Positions 8,970 through 17,185 of a stretch of DNA of 64,000 nt are shown piece by piece (the first letter of the stretch is position 1; each line of letters starts with the position of its first letter). A program made the position numbers and the translations under genes. Origin of the DNA: Ruegeria arenilitoris (GTDB taxonomy: Bacteria; Pseudomonadota; Alphaproteobacteria; Rhodobacterales; Rhodobacteraceae). The stretch lies in assembly GCF_042675705.1 (NCBI RefSeq), contig NZ_JBHTJJ010000005.1. The stretch is one strand, 5' to 3'. Under the pieces are notes generated by a model. That model was not told the origin of the DNA. It saw only the letters and a list, made by a program, of their open reading frames with translations, and did no database searches.

Positions 8970-10016
8970 TCAAACGGGTTGCCCGCAAACAGGGCAATCG
9001 TCCCGCCGGGACAGGGTGATCTTGCGGCTTTCGCCATAAAGCGCGTCATAGATCAGCATCTCGCCACGCAAGGCCTGACCTGCACCCGTGACTACCTTGA
9101 CCGCCTCAACCGCCATCATCGCCCCCACCACGCCCGGCAGTGGCCCGAGCACCCCAGCCTCGGCACAGGAGGGCGCCAGACCCGGAGCAGGCGCTTCGGG
9201 AAAAATGCATTGGTAGCAGGGCGCGTTCCTGGCGGGGTCAAACACGCTCAGTTGGCCTTCCCATTGGGACAGCGCGCCTGAGATAAGGGGCTTGCCCAAA
9301 GCCACCGCGGTGCGGTTGGCCAGATACCGGGTTTCGAAATTGTCGGTACCGTCGAGGATCAGGTCATAATCCGCGAACAGGTCGGCCGCGATGTCGTCCG
9401 TCAGGCGGCGGTGATAGGGGCGAACGATGACATTGGGGTTCTGCGCCTCCATTGCTTGCTGCGCAGAAAAGACTTTGGGCATACCGATGTCTGCATCCCG
9501 ATGGATGACCTGCCGCTGCAGATTGGCATTCTCGACGACATCATCGTCAATGACGCCAATCGTGCCCACGCCGGCGGCTGCAAGGTACTGCAGCGCCGGT
9601 GCGCCCAATCCACCTGCCCCGATCACCAATACACGAGCGGTCTTCATCCGTTTTTGCCCGGGTCCACCAAGCTCGCGCAGGACGATGTGACGGGCATAGC
9701 GCTCCAGTTCGGCTTCGCTAAACTGGTCAGATGGGCTGTTCGGACGAACATCCGACGATGGATTGGCCCGGCGCCTCAGGGCTTTCACCACAGCGCCATA
9801 ACCCATGGCCAGCAAAACGAAACCACCCAGGATCAGCCACATCGCGGCCGAGCCGCCTGTGGCCTCGCGCAGTGGGTTCCCGTCGGGCAAAACCAGATGA
9901 GACAGAACCACCCCTGCCAGCAAAACCAAAACCGACACCCAACGGGCAGTACGCGAGGCACCAGCGAGGTAGCCAAGCCCCCAAAGCCCCGCTGCCAGTG
10001 CCAGTACCAGAACCAT
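8970..10016 (-). CDS. moeB: MoeB/HesA/ThiF-family adenylyltransferase with an N-terminal membrane region
   Basis: From about residue 100 this is an E1-like adenylating enzyme: ERYARHIVLRELGGPGQ, the ATP loop GAGGLGAPALQYLAAAGVG, DDDVVENANLQRQ, LILDGTDNFETRYL, and two zinc CxxC pairs (CYQC and CPVC). Such enzymes adenylate the C-terminus of MoaD or ThiS for sulfur transfer in molybdopterin or thiamine synthesis. The first 85 or so residues are strongly hydrophobic with two to three predicted membrane segments, which classical MoeB lacks. Its ATG overlaps the dut stop by one base. The carrier-protein partner is not visible in this window. Confidence 0.85.
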   Translation of the reverse strand: MVLVLALAAGLWGLGYLAGASRTARWVSVLVLLAGVVLSHLVLPDGNPLREATGGSAAMWLILGGFVLLAMGYGAVVKALRRRANPSSDVRPNSPSDQFSEAELERYARHIVLRELGGPGQKRMKTARVLVIGAGGLGAPALQYLAAAGVGTIGVIDDDVVENANLQRQVIHRDADIGMPKVFSAQQAMEAQNPNVIVRPYHRRLTDDIAADLFADYDLILDGTDNFETRYLANRTAVALGKPLISGALSQWEGQLSVFDPARNAPCYQCIFPEAPAPGLAPSCAEAGVLGPLPGVVGAMMAVEAVKVVTGAGQALRGEMLIYDALYGESRKITLSRRDDCPVCGQPV

Positions 10017-10471
10017 CAGGCACGCCCGGTGGATCCGAACCCACCGGAACCGCGCTGGGATTCCTGCAAGCTGTCCGCCATCTCGAACCGCGCCTGGATC
10101 ACCGGGGCCACGACCAACTGCGCAATCCTGTCGCCATGTCCGATTTCAAAGGCTTCCTGCCCCGCATTCAGCACGATCACCCCCAGCGGGCCGCGATAGT
10201 CGCTGTCGATCGTGCCCGGTGCGTTCGGCAGCGTGATCCCGTGTTTCAACGCAAGTCCCGAGCGCGGACGCACCTGGATCTCATATCCATCCGGAATTTC
10301 TACCCGCAGGCCGGTCGGGACCAAGGCGCGCTCACCGGGTTGAAGGGTAATCGACCCTCGATCAGGCAGGTTGGCGCGTATGTCGGCGCCGGCCGCACCG
10401 GCCGTTTCATAGGACGGCAATGCAATGGCCGGATCGGCCCCGTCTTCTCGGATCACCCGGATTGCCACCAT
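10016..10471 (-). CDS. dut: Deoxyuridine 5'-triphosphate nucleotidohydrolase (dUTPase)
   Basis: This 151-residue protein shows the trimeric dUTPase motifs: AGADIRAN near residue 28, RSGLALKHGITLPNAPGTID near 70-90 (motifs 2 and 3), and the C-terminal GSGGFGSTG (motif 5) that closes over the active site. It hydrolyses dUTP to dUMP, keeping uracil out of DNA and supplying thymidylate synthesis. It lies between coaBC (39 bases upstream) and moeB (1-base overlap), so the three genes are likely co-transcribed. Confidence 0.96.
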   Translation of the reverse strand: MVAIRVIREDGADPAIALPSYETAGAAGADIRANLPDRGSITLQPGERALVPTGLRVEIPDGYEIQVRPRSGLALKHGITLPNAPGTIDSDYRGPLGVIVLNAGQEAFEIGHGDRIAQLVVAPVIQARFEMADSLQESQRGSGGFGSTGRA

Positions 10472-10510
10472 CAGCGCATCCCAACCTTCATCCTCTGTCC
10501 AACTGCCGCA

Positions 10511-11707
10511 TCACCGCGCCAGCGCGGCTGCGATCTTTTCCGCCAGCCGCGCGGCCACTGCGTCCTTGCCCATGCGCGGCCACTCCTCGGCACCCGCATC
10601 CGATATCAGCACGACCGCATTTTCGGCCCCACCCATGATGCCGGTCACCGGACTGACATCATTGGCCAGGATCCAATCGCACCCTTTACGCGCCCGCTTG
10701 GCGGTTGCGTGGGCGATCACATCATCCGTTTCAGCGGCGAAACCCACGACTAAGGAGGGTCGGCCGGTCTCCAGATGCGAAATCCGTTTGAGGATGTCAG
10801 GGTTCTCGGCAAATTGCAGGGCAGGCATCCCATCGCGGCTTTTCTTCAACTTGCGGTCTGATGCCCCGTCTATCCGCCAATCGGCCACGGCTGCGGCAAA
10901 CACGCCCGCATCCACCGGCAGAGCCGCGTCCACCGCATCCGACATTTGTTGCGCAGTCTCAACCTGCACAACCTGGACGCCTTGGGGTGGTGGCACATCC
11001 GCAGGGCCGGTTACGAAAACGACTTCGGCCCCCAGGGCCGCCAAAGCGTTGGCAATCGCCGTCCCCTGCGCCCCCGAGGATCGGTTCGCAATGTACCGAA
11101 CCGGATCAATCGGCTCATGCGTCGGCCCCGACGTCACGAGAATCCGCTTACCCTTCAGTGGGCCATCCGACAAGGCAGACTCGACCGCCGCCACGATCTC
11201 GAGAGGTTCCGACATGCGGCCGGGACCGAACTCGCCACAAGCCATGTCACCGTCATTGGGTCCGACAAACCGGACGCCGTCCGCGATCAGCTGCTTGTGG
11301 TTCCGGCGTGTTGCCGGATGGTTCCACATCCGCACGTTCATCGCCGGGGCACATAAAACAGGGTTATCCGTGGCCATCAACAGGGTCGATGCCAGATCAT
11401 TGGCCAGACCCCCGGCCATCTTGCCCATCAAATCCGCGGTCGCCGGGGCTACGACGATCAGATCAGCTGAACGCGACAGTTGGATATGCCCCATCTCGGC
11501 CTCGTCCGTCAGGTCGAACAGATCACGATAAGCTTTTTCACCGGCAAGTGCAGACACGGACAAGGGGGTAACGAATTCCTCGGCAGCGCGGGTCAGGACC
11601 GGGGTCACCGCCGCCCCGCGCTCCTTCAACCTTCGGATCAGATCCAGCGATTTGTAGGCCGCGATCCCACCGCCAAGGATCAGGAGGATCCGTTTGGATG
11701 CCAGCAT
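10511..11707 (-). CDS. coaBC: Bifunctional phosphopantothenoylcysteine decarboxylase/phosphopantothenate-cysteine ligase
   Basis: This 398-residue protein carries out two steps of coenzyme A synthesis. The N-terminal flavoprotein decarboxylase half has GGGIAAYKSLDLIR and the CAPAMNVRMW motif near residue 155. The C-terminal ligase half begins about residue 190 and has TSGPTHEPIDPVRYI and NRSSGAQG. The frame is open upstream to 11830, but MLASKRILLILGG at 11707 is the family start and has GGAAGGGC as ribosome site. It is followed by dut, a linkage common in alphaproteobacteria. Confidence 0.95.
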   Translation of the reverse strand: MLASKRILLILGGGIAAYKSLDLIRRLKERGAAVTPVLTRAAEEFVTPLSVSALAGEKAYRDLFDLTDEAEMGHIQLSRSADLIVVAPATADLMGKMAGGLANDLASTLLMATDNPVLCAPAMNVRMWNHPATRRNHKQLIADGVRFVGPNDGDMACGEFGPGRMSEPLEIVAAVESALSDGPLKGKRILVTSGPTHEPIDPVRYIANRSSGAQGTAIANALAALGAEVVFVTGPADVPPPQGVQVVQVETAQQMSDAVDAALPVDAGVFAAAVADWRIDGASDRKLKKSRDGMPALQFAENPDILKRISHLETGRPSLVVGFAAETDDVIAHATAKRARKGCDWILANDVSPVTGIMGGAENAVVLISDAGAEEWPRMGKDAVAARLAEKIAAALAR

Positions 11708-11771
11708 GTTCAGCCCTTCCCGGTCGTGCTCGGCCTCGACACTATGCAACCCATGTCCCGAGTTCCAGCGC

Positions 11772-12596
11772 TTAATTCTGAGTCTCGAAGGCCTTGCAGG
11801 GGTCTTCGCGTTCGGCCGCAGGGCTGTCAATCACCGCGTCAAATTCACCCGTCACGACACCGTCTTCGGACTGACCGAGAACAAAGACCTTCAGGCCCGG
11901 ACGCAGGCGCGACAGAAAGGTCGGAATACCCTGATCCTTGCGCGCGTGCCCGTTTCCGGTAATCACCGCCACTGGACCGCCGGTTTCATCAATTGCACGC
12001 AGAATGGCCCGGGTCAGAACAGCATCGCGCAAACGCTGGATCGCCACCAGTTGCGGCAAGGCCTCCGCCGGAAGTGCGTTGCAATGCGCCGCCAATTGCT
12101 CGGCCTCGCGCGCCGCTTGATCCTCGGGAGCCAACGGAATGTTCAACCCGTACCGCGCCGCATCCGCGCCCAGAGTCGTTGCGGCACCGCGTTCCATCGC
12201 CGCCCGCGCAGCCGCGCGCGGCACCATCGCTCCGTATACCGGAGCCTCTGATGCTTGGAAAACAGGGTAATACATGCTGAGCGGAGGCCATCCCGTTTCG
12301 GCCCATCTCAGGATGCGTGACAGCTCCTCGGGATTCGAGGCGGCAGTCTGCGCCAGTCTCTGAGCCCCTTCCTCGGTCACCATTTCCCAGACCATTGCAG
12401 ACGGGTCGATGTCCGCAATCGCTTCGGTCTGGACCAAGTGATGCAGCGGGTTGTCGTGAACTTCGCCAAGGATTACGACATCGGCATCCTTCATCTGTGC
12501 CAAGATATCGTCGGGGATAAGGTCCCCGGCCAGAACTGGCCGGGTCAAAAATGTCAGCGACAGCACGGCCGCCGTCAGAATCGCAAGATGTCTCAT
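11772..12596 (-). CDS. ChaN-family protein, secreted (haem-binding-like fold)
   Basis: The 274-residue product starts with a signal peptide (LAILTAAVLSLTFLT, cleavage likely after VLA). No lipobox cysteine is present, so it is probably soluble in the periplasm. The mature part has the ChaN signature VVILGEVHDNPLHH, then MVWEMV, and later VAVITGNGHARKDQG. Campylobacter ChaN binds haem, but a function in this group is unproved. Its ATG overlaps the rpoH stop by four bases, so it is translated directly behind the stress sigma factor. Confidence 0.8.
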   Translation of the reverse strand: MRHLAILTAAVLSLTFLTRPVLAGDLIPDDILAQMKDADVVILGEVHDNPLHHLVQTEAIADIDPSAMVWEMVTEEGAQRLAQTAASNPEELSRILRWAETGWPPLSMYYPVFQASEAPVYGAMVPRAAARAAMERGAATTLGADAARYGLNIPLAPEDQAAREAEQLAAHCNALPAEALPQLVAIQRLRDAVLTRAILRAIDETGGPVAVITGNGHARKDQGIPTFLSRLRPGLKVFVLGQSEDGVVTGEFDAVIDSPAAEREDPCKAFETQN

Positions 12597-13471
12597 GCGA
12601 AGAAGTGTTGCACCTCGCGCGATTGAGCTTCAAGGTTCTTGCGCATCTTCACGAACGCCGCTGCCTCGAGCTGTCGCACGCGTTCCTTGGACAAACCCAG
12701 TTCCTGACCCAGGCTTTCCAATGTGCGCGCCGGCTCGCGCAGCTTGCGCTCGCGCACAATGAACCGCTCCCGATCGTTGAGCGCCTGCATCGCCGTGATC
12801 AACCATTCCCGCAATTGGCGGGTATCATGGCTGTTCTCGACAGTTTCCGCAGCCTGCTCGCGATCATCCTCCAACGCGTCGATCCACTCGCGACCATCCT
12901 CGTCAGCCGATTGAACGGCGTTCAGGGAAAAGTCTGAGCCGGCCAACCGGCCGTGCATCATTTCCACATCGCGCAGTGGTACACCGATCTCGGCCGCGAT
13001 CATCTGGTGCAGCTGATGACGGTCCAATTCTACACCATCGGTCGCGGCTTCGCGCTCCAGCCGGGCCTGCACGCGACGCATGTTGAAGAAAAGGGATTTC
13101 TGGGACGATGTGGAACCGGTCCGTACCATCGACCAGTTTCGCATCACGTAGTCCTGAATGCTGGCCTTGATCCACCATACCGCATAGGTCGAAAAGCGGA
13201 CCCCGCGATCGGGGTCGAATTTGTCAGCGGCCTTCATCAGGCCCAGTCCGGCCTCTTGGATCAGGTCATTCATCGGCGCGCCATAGCGTTTGAACTTGGC
13301 CGCCATTGAAATGGCCAGACGCATATAGGCCGTTATCAATCGGTGAAGGGCCTGTTCGTCGCGCTCGTCGCGCCAAGCATACGCCAGGCGCAATTCGGTT
13401 TCCGCATCCAGCAATTCGGCTTTCATAGCCTGCCGGGACATCGAGAAGTCGTTCGGGTTATCCAGTGCCAT
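12593..13471 (-). CDS. rpoH: RNA polymerase sigma factor RpoH, RpoHII type
   Basis: This 292-residue sigma70-family protein has region 2 (AYMRLAISMAAKFKRYG, DLIQEAGLGLMKAADKFDP, RFSTYAVWWIKASIQDYVMRNWS) and region 4 (LNDRERFIVRERKLREP, TLESLGQELGLSKERVRQLE). The RpoH box region reads SSQKSLFFNMRRVQ, close to the heat-shock sigma Q(R/K)xLFFNLR motif. The sequence resembles the RpoHII paralogue known in Rhodobacter, which responds to singlet oxygen under RpoE control. The frame is open to 13684, but the ATG at 13471 follows GGGAGAG. A matching RpoE-type promoter lies upstream (13525-13554). Confidence 0.9.
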   Translation of the reverse strand: MALDNPNDFSMSRQAMKAELLDAETELRLAYAWRDERDEQALHRLITAYMRLAISMAAKFKRYGAPMNDLIQEAGLGLMKAADKFDPDRGVRFSTYAVWWIKASIQDYVMRNWSMVRTGSTSSQKSLFFNMRRVQARLEREAATDGVELDRHQLHQMIAAEIGVPLRDVEMMHGRLAGSDFSLNAVQSADEDGREWIDALEDDREQAAETVENSHDTRQLREWLITAMQALNDRERFIVRERKLREPARTLESLGQELGLSKERVRQLEAAAFVKMRKNLEAQSREVQHFFA

Positions 13472-13524
13472 GCAGCTCTCCCATCTGTCGTAGGCGCCGC
13501 CGGTCTTGCCTTGCCGACGTATGG

Positions 13525-13554
13525 TCGATACGCAAGGGCGCACCGGGTGGATCA
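13525..13554 (-). promoter_or_regulatory. Candidate RpoE (group IV sigma)-type promoter of rpoHII
   Basis: On the minus strand TGATCC (13554-13549) is separated by exactly 18 bases from TATCGA (13530-13525), about 54 bases before the rpoH start codon. TGATCC is the -35 element known for Rhodobacter sphaeroides RpoE-ChrR promoters, and rpoHII is an established RpoE target there. The -10 match is from memory and less certain. The assignment is by inspection only. Confidence 0.5.
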
Positions 13555-13572
13555 CTGTAAAGGTAGTAAAAA

Positions 13573-14094
13573 ATGCATCCCGATTTAACCTTTGTGCTGG
13601 GTGGCGCGGCGTCGGGAAAATCTGCATTTGCCGAGCAACTCGTTGTTTCAACAGGAAAAACCCGCGTCTACCTGGCAACATCACAAGTGTTTGATGATGA
13701 GATGCGCCTAAAAATCAGGCGCCATGTGGACCAAAGAGGCGACGGCTGGGCCACGATCGAAGCCCCGATGGACCTGCGCCCGGCGCTGGCGGGGATGAGC
13801 CCGGATCAGGTCTGTCTGATCGATTGCGCCACGATGTGGCTCAGCAATCACATGCTGGCCGACAGCGATCTTGAACAGGAACAGGCCGCCCTTTTGGCCG
13901 CTTTGCGGGCCTGCCCCGCGCAGATCGTGATCGTCTCGAACGAGGTGGGGCACGGTATCGTTCCCGACAATGCGCTGGCCCGCAAATTCCGCGAGGCGCA
14001 GGGGCGGTTGAACATCGCCCTCGCCGCCCAAGCCGACCTTGTGGTTCAGGTCATCGCGGGACTACCGCAGGTTTTGAAAGGTCAGTTGCCGTGA
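13573..14094 (+). CDS. cobU: Bifunctional adenosylcobinamide kinase / adenosylcobinamide-phosphate guanylyltransferase
   Basis: The 173-residue protein has the CobU/CobP P-loop LGGAASGKSAFAE near residue 9, RRHVDQRGDGWATIEAP near 50, and LIDCATMWLSNHM and VSNEVGHGIVP further on, all typical of the family. It phosphorylates adenosylcobinamide and transfers GMP to it in the nucleotide-loop assembly of vitamin B12. AAAGG precedes the ATG. It is divergent from rpoH and overlaps the next gene by four bases (GTGA). Confidence 0.95.
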   Translation: MHPDLTFVLGGAASGKSAFAEQLVVSTGKTRVYLATSQVFDDEMRLKIRRHVDQRGDGWATIEAPMDLRPALAGMSPDQVCLIDCATMWLSNHMLADSDLEQEQAALLAALRACPAQIVIVSNEVGHGIVPDNALARKFREAQGRLNIALAAQADLVVQVIAGLPQVLKGQLP

Positions 14095-14669
14095 CCCGGC
14101 TGCATCTTGTCCGCCACGGCCCGACCCATGCCAAGACGATGGTGGGCTGGTCCGATATTCCCGCCGACCTGAGCGACCACGCGGCCCTCGCGCGCCTGCA
14201 CGCCCACCTGCCGCGGGATGCGCTGGTCATTTCGTCGGACCTGTCGCGCGCCGCGGATACGGCCACGGCCATTCAGGGCACGCGCCGCCGGCTGCCGCAC
14301 CATCCCGACCTGCGCGAGATCCATTTCGGCACCTGGGAAATGCGCGCATTCGCCGAGATCGAGGCTGAAGACCCCGAACTGGCCTTTGCCTATTGGGACA
14401 GCCCCGGCGACGTGCGCCCGCCCAACGGCGAAAGCTGGAACGCGGTCCGCGCCCGGGTCGACACGGCGATCGACGGGTTGATCGGTATGCATACAGGCGC
14501 CGATCTGGTCATCGTGGCCCATTTCGGCGTGATCCTGACTCAGGTACAGCGCGCCCTTGACCTGGACGCGCAACAGACCTTCGCCCATCGCATCGACAAC
14601 CTCTCGGTGACCGAGTTGGCCTTTAACGGCAAAACCTGGTCGGCCGGCCGGATCAATCATCTTCCGTGA
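14091..14669 (+). CDS. Histidine phosphatase family protein, probably alpha-ribazole phosphatase (CobC-like)
   Basis: The 192-residue protein opens with the phosphoglycerate-mutase-like catalytic LVRHGPTHAKT, with His8 as the likely phosphorylated residue. It also has SSDLSRAADTA, the acidic LREIHFGTWEM, and the second catalytic His in VIVAHFGVILTQV. The start is GTG, overlapping the cobU stop. Direct coupling to cobU suggests it is the CobC phosphatase that dephosphorylates alpha-ribazole phosphate or adenosylcobalamin phosphate. The family is broad, so the specific substrate is inference from context. Confidence 0.78.
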   Translation: MTRLHLVRHGPTHAKTMVGWSDIPADLSDHAALARLHAHLPRDALVISSDLSRAADTATAIQGTRRRLPHHPDLREIHFGTWEMRAFAEIEAEDPELAFAYWDSPGDVRPPNGESWNAVRARVDTAIDGLIGMHTGADLVIVAHFGVILTQVQRALDLDAQQTFAHRIDNLSVTELAFNGKTWSAGRINHLP

Positions 14670-14727
14670 ACACGGCGCGCACAATTCAGCGTTTTACTGA
14701 TATCGGGCGTTCGACCATCCTCGGGCC

Positions 14728-15606
14728 ATGACATATGACCTTTTCATCGGGGACCGCCTGTTTTCAAGCTGGTCCATGCGCGGCTGGCTGATGCTGGAAA
14801 AATCCGGTCTGCCCCACACGACCCACATGATCGGCCTGTATTCGGGCACGATGGCGCGGGACATGCAGCCGCTGGCCCCGGCCCGTCTGGTCCCTGCGCT
14901 GCGCCTGCCCGACGGCACGGTGGTCGGCGAAAGCCTCGCCATGGCCGAGACGCTCGCCGAACGCCACCCCGATGCCGGGCTGTGGCCGCAAGACGCTGCC
15001 GCCCGCGCAACCGCCCGTTGGCTGTGTGCCGAGATGGTCGCCGGGTTCCACGCGCTGCGGTCGGCCTGCCCCATGCAACTCAAACACCGCTGGAAAGCGT
15101 TCGAGCCGACCAACGAAACCCGCGCCGATCTGACCCGGATCGAGACCATATGGGCGCATGCGCGCAAGACCTCGGGCACGACGTCCGGCCCATTGTTCGG
15201 CAGCTATTCCCTGGCCGATGTGTTCTATACGCCGGTCGCGGCCCGGATCATCGGCTACGGTCTGCCCGTGTCCGTGCAGAACCACGACTACTGCATGGAA
15301 TTGTTGTCGGACCCGGCGGTTCGGCAATGGCGCGCGATGGGGCTGACGGTCGACTACGACCCGCTCCCCTATGACCAGCCGCTCGACGCCGAGCCATGGC
15401 CGATCGGCGGAGCCTCGACAGCCCGCGCAGTTGAGGCGGGGCCGTCGATCAATGACCTCTGCCCCTATTCCGGCAAACCGGTGACCGCATTTCTGGAGTT
15501 GGATGGCAAAAGATGGGGCTTCTGCAACACCTTCTGCCGCGACAAAACCGTGGCCGACCCCGGAGCGTGGCCGAAATTCACGCAAATGATCCGGCAAGCG
15601 GTGTGA
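14728..15606 (+). CDS. Glutathione S-transferase family protein with a C-terminal Cys-containing extension
   Basis: Residues 1-80 are a thioredoxin-like GST N-domain (FSSWSMRGWLMLEKSGL, the GST-type VPALRLPDG, then GESLAMAETLAE). Residues 90-205 form the helical C-domain (GSYSLADVFYTPVAARI). After about residue 240 there is an extra 50-residue segment with CPYSGKPV and GFCNTFCRDK. It has three cysteines (245, 266, 270) and resembles a small YHS/TRASH-like metal-binding knuckle. Ordinary GSTs of this group end before it. The segment is in frame with no sign of a sequencing break. Substrate unknown. Confidence 0.75.
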   Translation: MTYDLFIGDRLFSSWSMRGWLMLEKSGLPHTTHMIGLYSGTMARDMQPLAPARLVPALRLPDGTVVGESLAMAETLAERHPDAGLWPQDAAARATARWLCAEMVAGFHALRSACPMQLKHRWKAFEPTNETRADLTRIETIWAHARKTSGTTSGPLFGSYSLADVFYTPVAARIIGYGLPVSVQNHDYCMELLSDPAVRQWRAMGLTVDYDPLPYDQPLDAEPWPIGGASTARAVEAGPSINDLCPYSGKPVTAFLELDGKRWGFCNTFCRDKTVADPGAWPKFTQMIRQAV

Positions 15607-15670
15607 TCGTTAACCATTCCTAAACCGGCGCCATGGCAGCAAGGTCCTGTTAACCACGAACAGGATCGCC

Positions 15671-17185
15671 ATGGTCGCCCGCGCTCATACCGTTGCCTTT
15701 CAGGGGGTCGAGGCCCGCCCGGTCGAGGTGCAATGCGCCGTCTCCCCCGGGCTGCCCGCCTTTTCAATCGTCGGTCTGCCGGACAAGGCCGTGTCCGAGG
15801 CCCGCGAACGCGTGCGCAGCGCGCTTAGCGCAATGGCCATCGCGCTGCCCTCCAAACGCATCACGATCAACCTGTCGCCCGCTGACCTGCCCAAGGAAGG
15901 CAGCCATTTCGACCTGCCGATCGCGCTGGCCCTGCTCTGTGCCATCGACATCCTGCCCGCCGACGCCGCAGAAGGCACCATGGCTCTGGGCGAGCTTTCG
16001 CTGGACGGCTCATTGGTACCCGTGGCCGGCTCCCTGCCCGCCGCGATGACCGCCGCGGCCGAGGGCCGCACGCTGCTGTGCCCGCGCGCGTCAGGTGCCG
16101 AGGCGGCCTGGGTCGACGCGACCCAGGTGATCGGGGCCGCGTCCCTGGCCGACGTCGTGCGCCATTTTAACGGCCAGTCGGCCCTGCCGGTCGCCCAGCC
16201 CGGCGAGGTCAGGTTGGAACCCTCGACCCGCGACCTGCGCGACGTCAAAGGGCAGGAACGGGCAAAACGCGCACTGGAAATCGCAGCGGCCGGCCGTCAC
16301 CACATGATCATGATCGGCACGCCGGGATCGGGCAAATCCATGCTCGCCGCCCGCTTGCCCGGCATTCTGCCGCCGCTGACGCCCACCGAAGCGCTCGAGA
16401 CCTCGATGATCCAATCGCTGTGCGGCATGCTGGACGAAGGCGGCATCAGCCGGACCCGCCCGTTCCGCGAACCGCATCATACGGCGTCGATGGCGGCGAT
16501 CGTGGGCGGCGGAAAAGGCGCGAAACCCGGCGAGATTTCCCTGGCCCACAACGGCGTCCTGTTCATGGACGAATTCCCCGAATTTCCACGCACGGTTCTG
16601 GAAACCCTGCGCCAGCCCATCGAGATCGGCGAAGTCATGGTCGCCCGCGCCAACGCCCATGTGAAATACCCCTGCCGGTTCATGCTGGTGGCGGCGGCGA
16701 ACCCGTGCAAATGCGGATATCTCAGCGATCCTTCACGCGCCTGCTCGCGCGCACCCGTCTGCGGCGAGGACTATCTGGGCCGCATCTCGGGGCCGCTGAT
16801 GGACCGGTTCGACCTGCGGATCGAAGTGCCGCCCGTGGGCTTTACCGACCTTGACCTGCCGCCATCCGGAGACAGCTCGGCCACCGTCGCCGCGCGGGTG
16901 CAGCAGGCGCGCGTTGTTCAGGCCCGGCGTTTTCAGGACACGCCCGGCATTCGCCAGAATGCCGATATCGAAGGCAATCTGCTGGAAGAGGTCGCCGCAC
17001 CAGACGCCGAGGGCAAGGACCTGCTGGTCAAGGCGGCCGAGCGGTTCGGCCTGTCGGCGCGGGCCTACCACCGCATTCTGCGCGTGGCCCGCACCATTGC
17101 CGATCTCGAGGGCGCGCCCGATGTGCGCCGCCCCCATGTGGCCGAGGCGCTGAGCTACAGGATCAGCGCCCGGGTTGCGGCTTAG
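15671..17185 (+). CDS. comM: YifB/ComM-family magnesium-chelatase-like AAA ATPase
   Basis: The 504-residue protein has an N-terminal Lon-like ChlI fold (VEVQCAVSPGLPAFSIVGLPDKAVSEARERVR) and an AAA domain with Walker A GTPGSGKSMLAARLPGI near residue 216. GVLFMDEFPEF is the Walker B, and a cysteine-rich ANPCKCGYLSDPSRAC insert follows. The C-terminal LSARAYHRILRVARTIADLEG completes it. In naturally competent bacteria ComM is a branch-migration helicase in transformation; elsewhere its role is less clear. It converges with gshB with a 4-base overlap. Confidence 0.92.
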   Translation: MVARAHTVAFQGVEARPVEVQCAVSPGLPAFSIVGLPDKAVSEARERVRSALSAMAIALPSKRITINLSPADLPKEGSHFDLPIALALLCAIDILPADAAEGTMALGELSLDGSLVPVAGSLPAAMTAAAEGRTLLCPRASGAEAAWVDATQVIGAASLADVVRHFNGQSALPVAQPGEVRLEPSTRDLRDVKGQERAKRALEIAAAGRHHMIMIGTPGSGKSMLAARLPGILPPLTPTEALETSMIQSLCGMLDEGGISRTRPFREPHHTASMAAIVGGGKGAKPGEISLAHNGVLFMDEFPEFPRTVLETLRQPIEIGEVMVARANAHVKYPCRFMLVAAANPCKCGYLSDPSRACSRAPVCGEDYLGRISGPLMDRFDLRIEVPPVGFTDLDLPPSGDSSATVAARVQQARVVQARRFQDTPGIRQNADIEGNLLEEVAAPDAEGKDLLVKAAERFGLSARAYHRILRVARTIADLEGAPDVRRPHVAEALSYRISARVAA

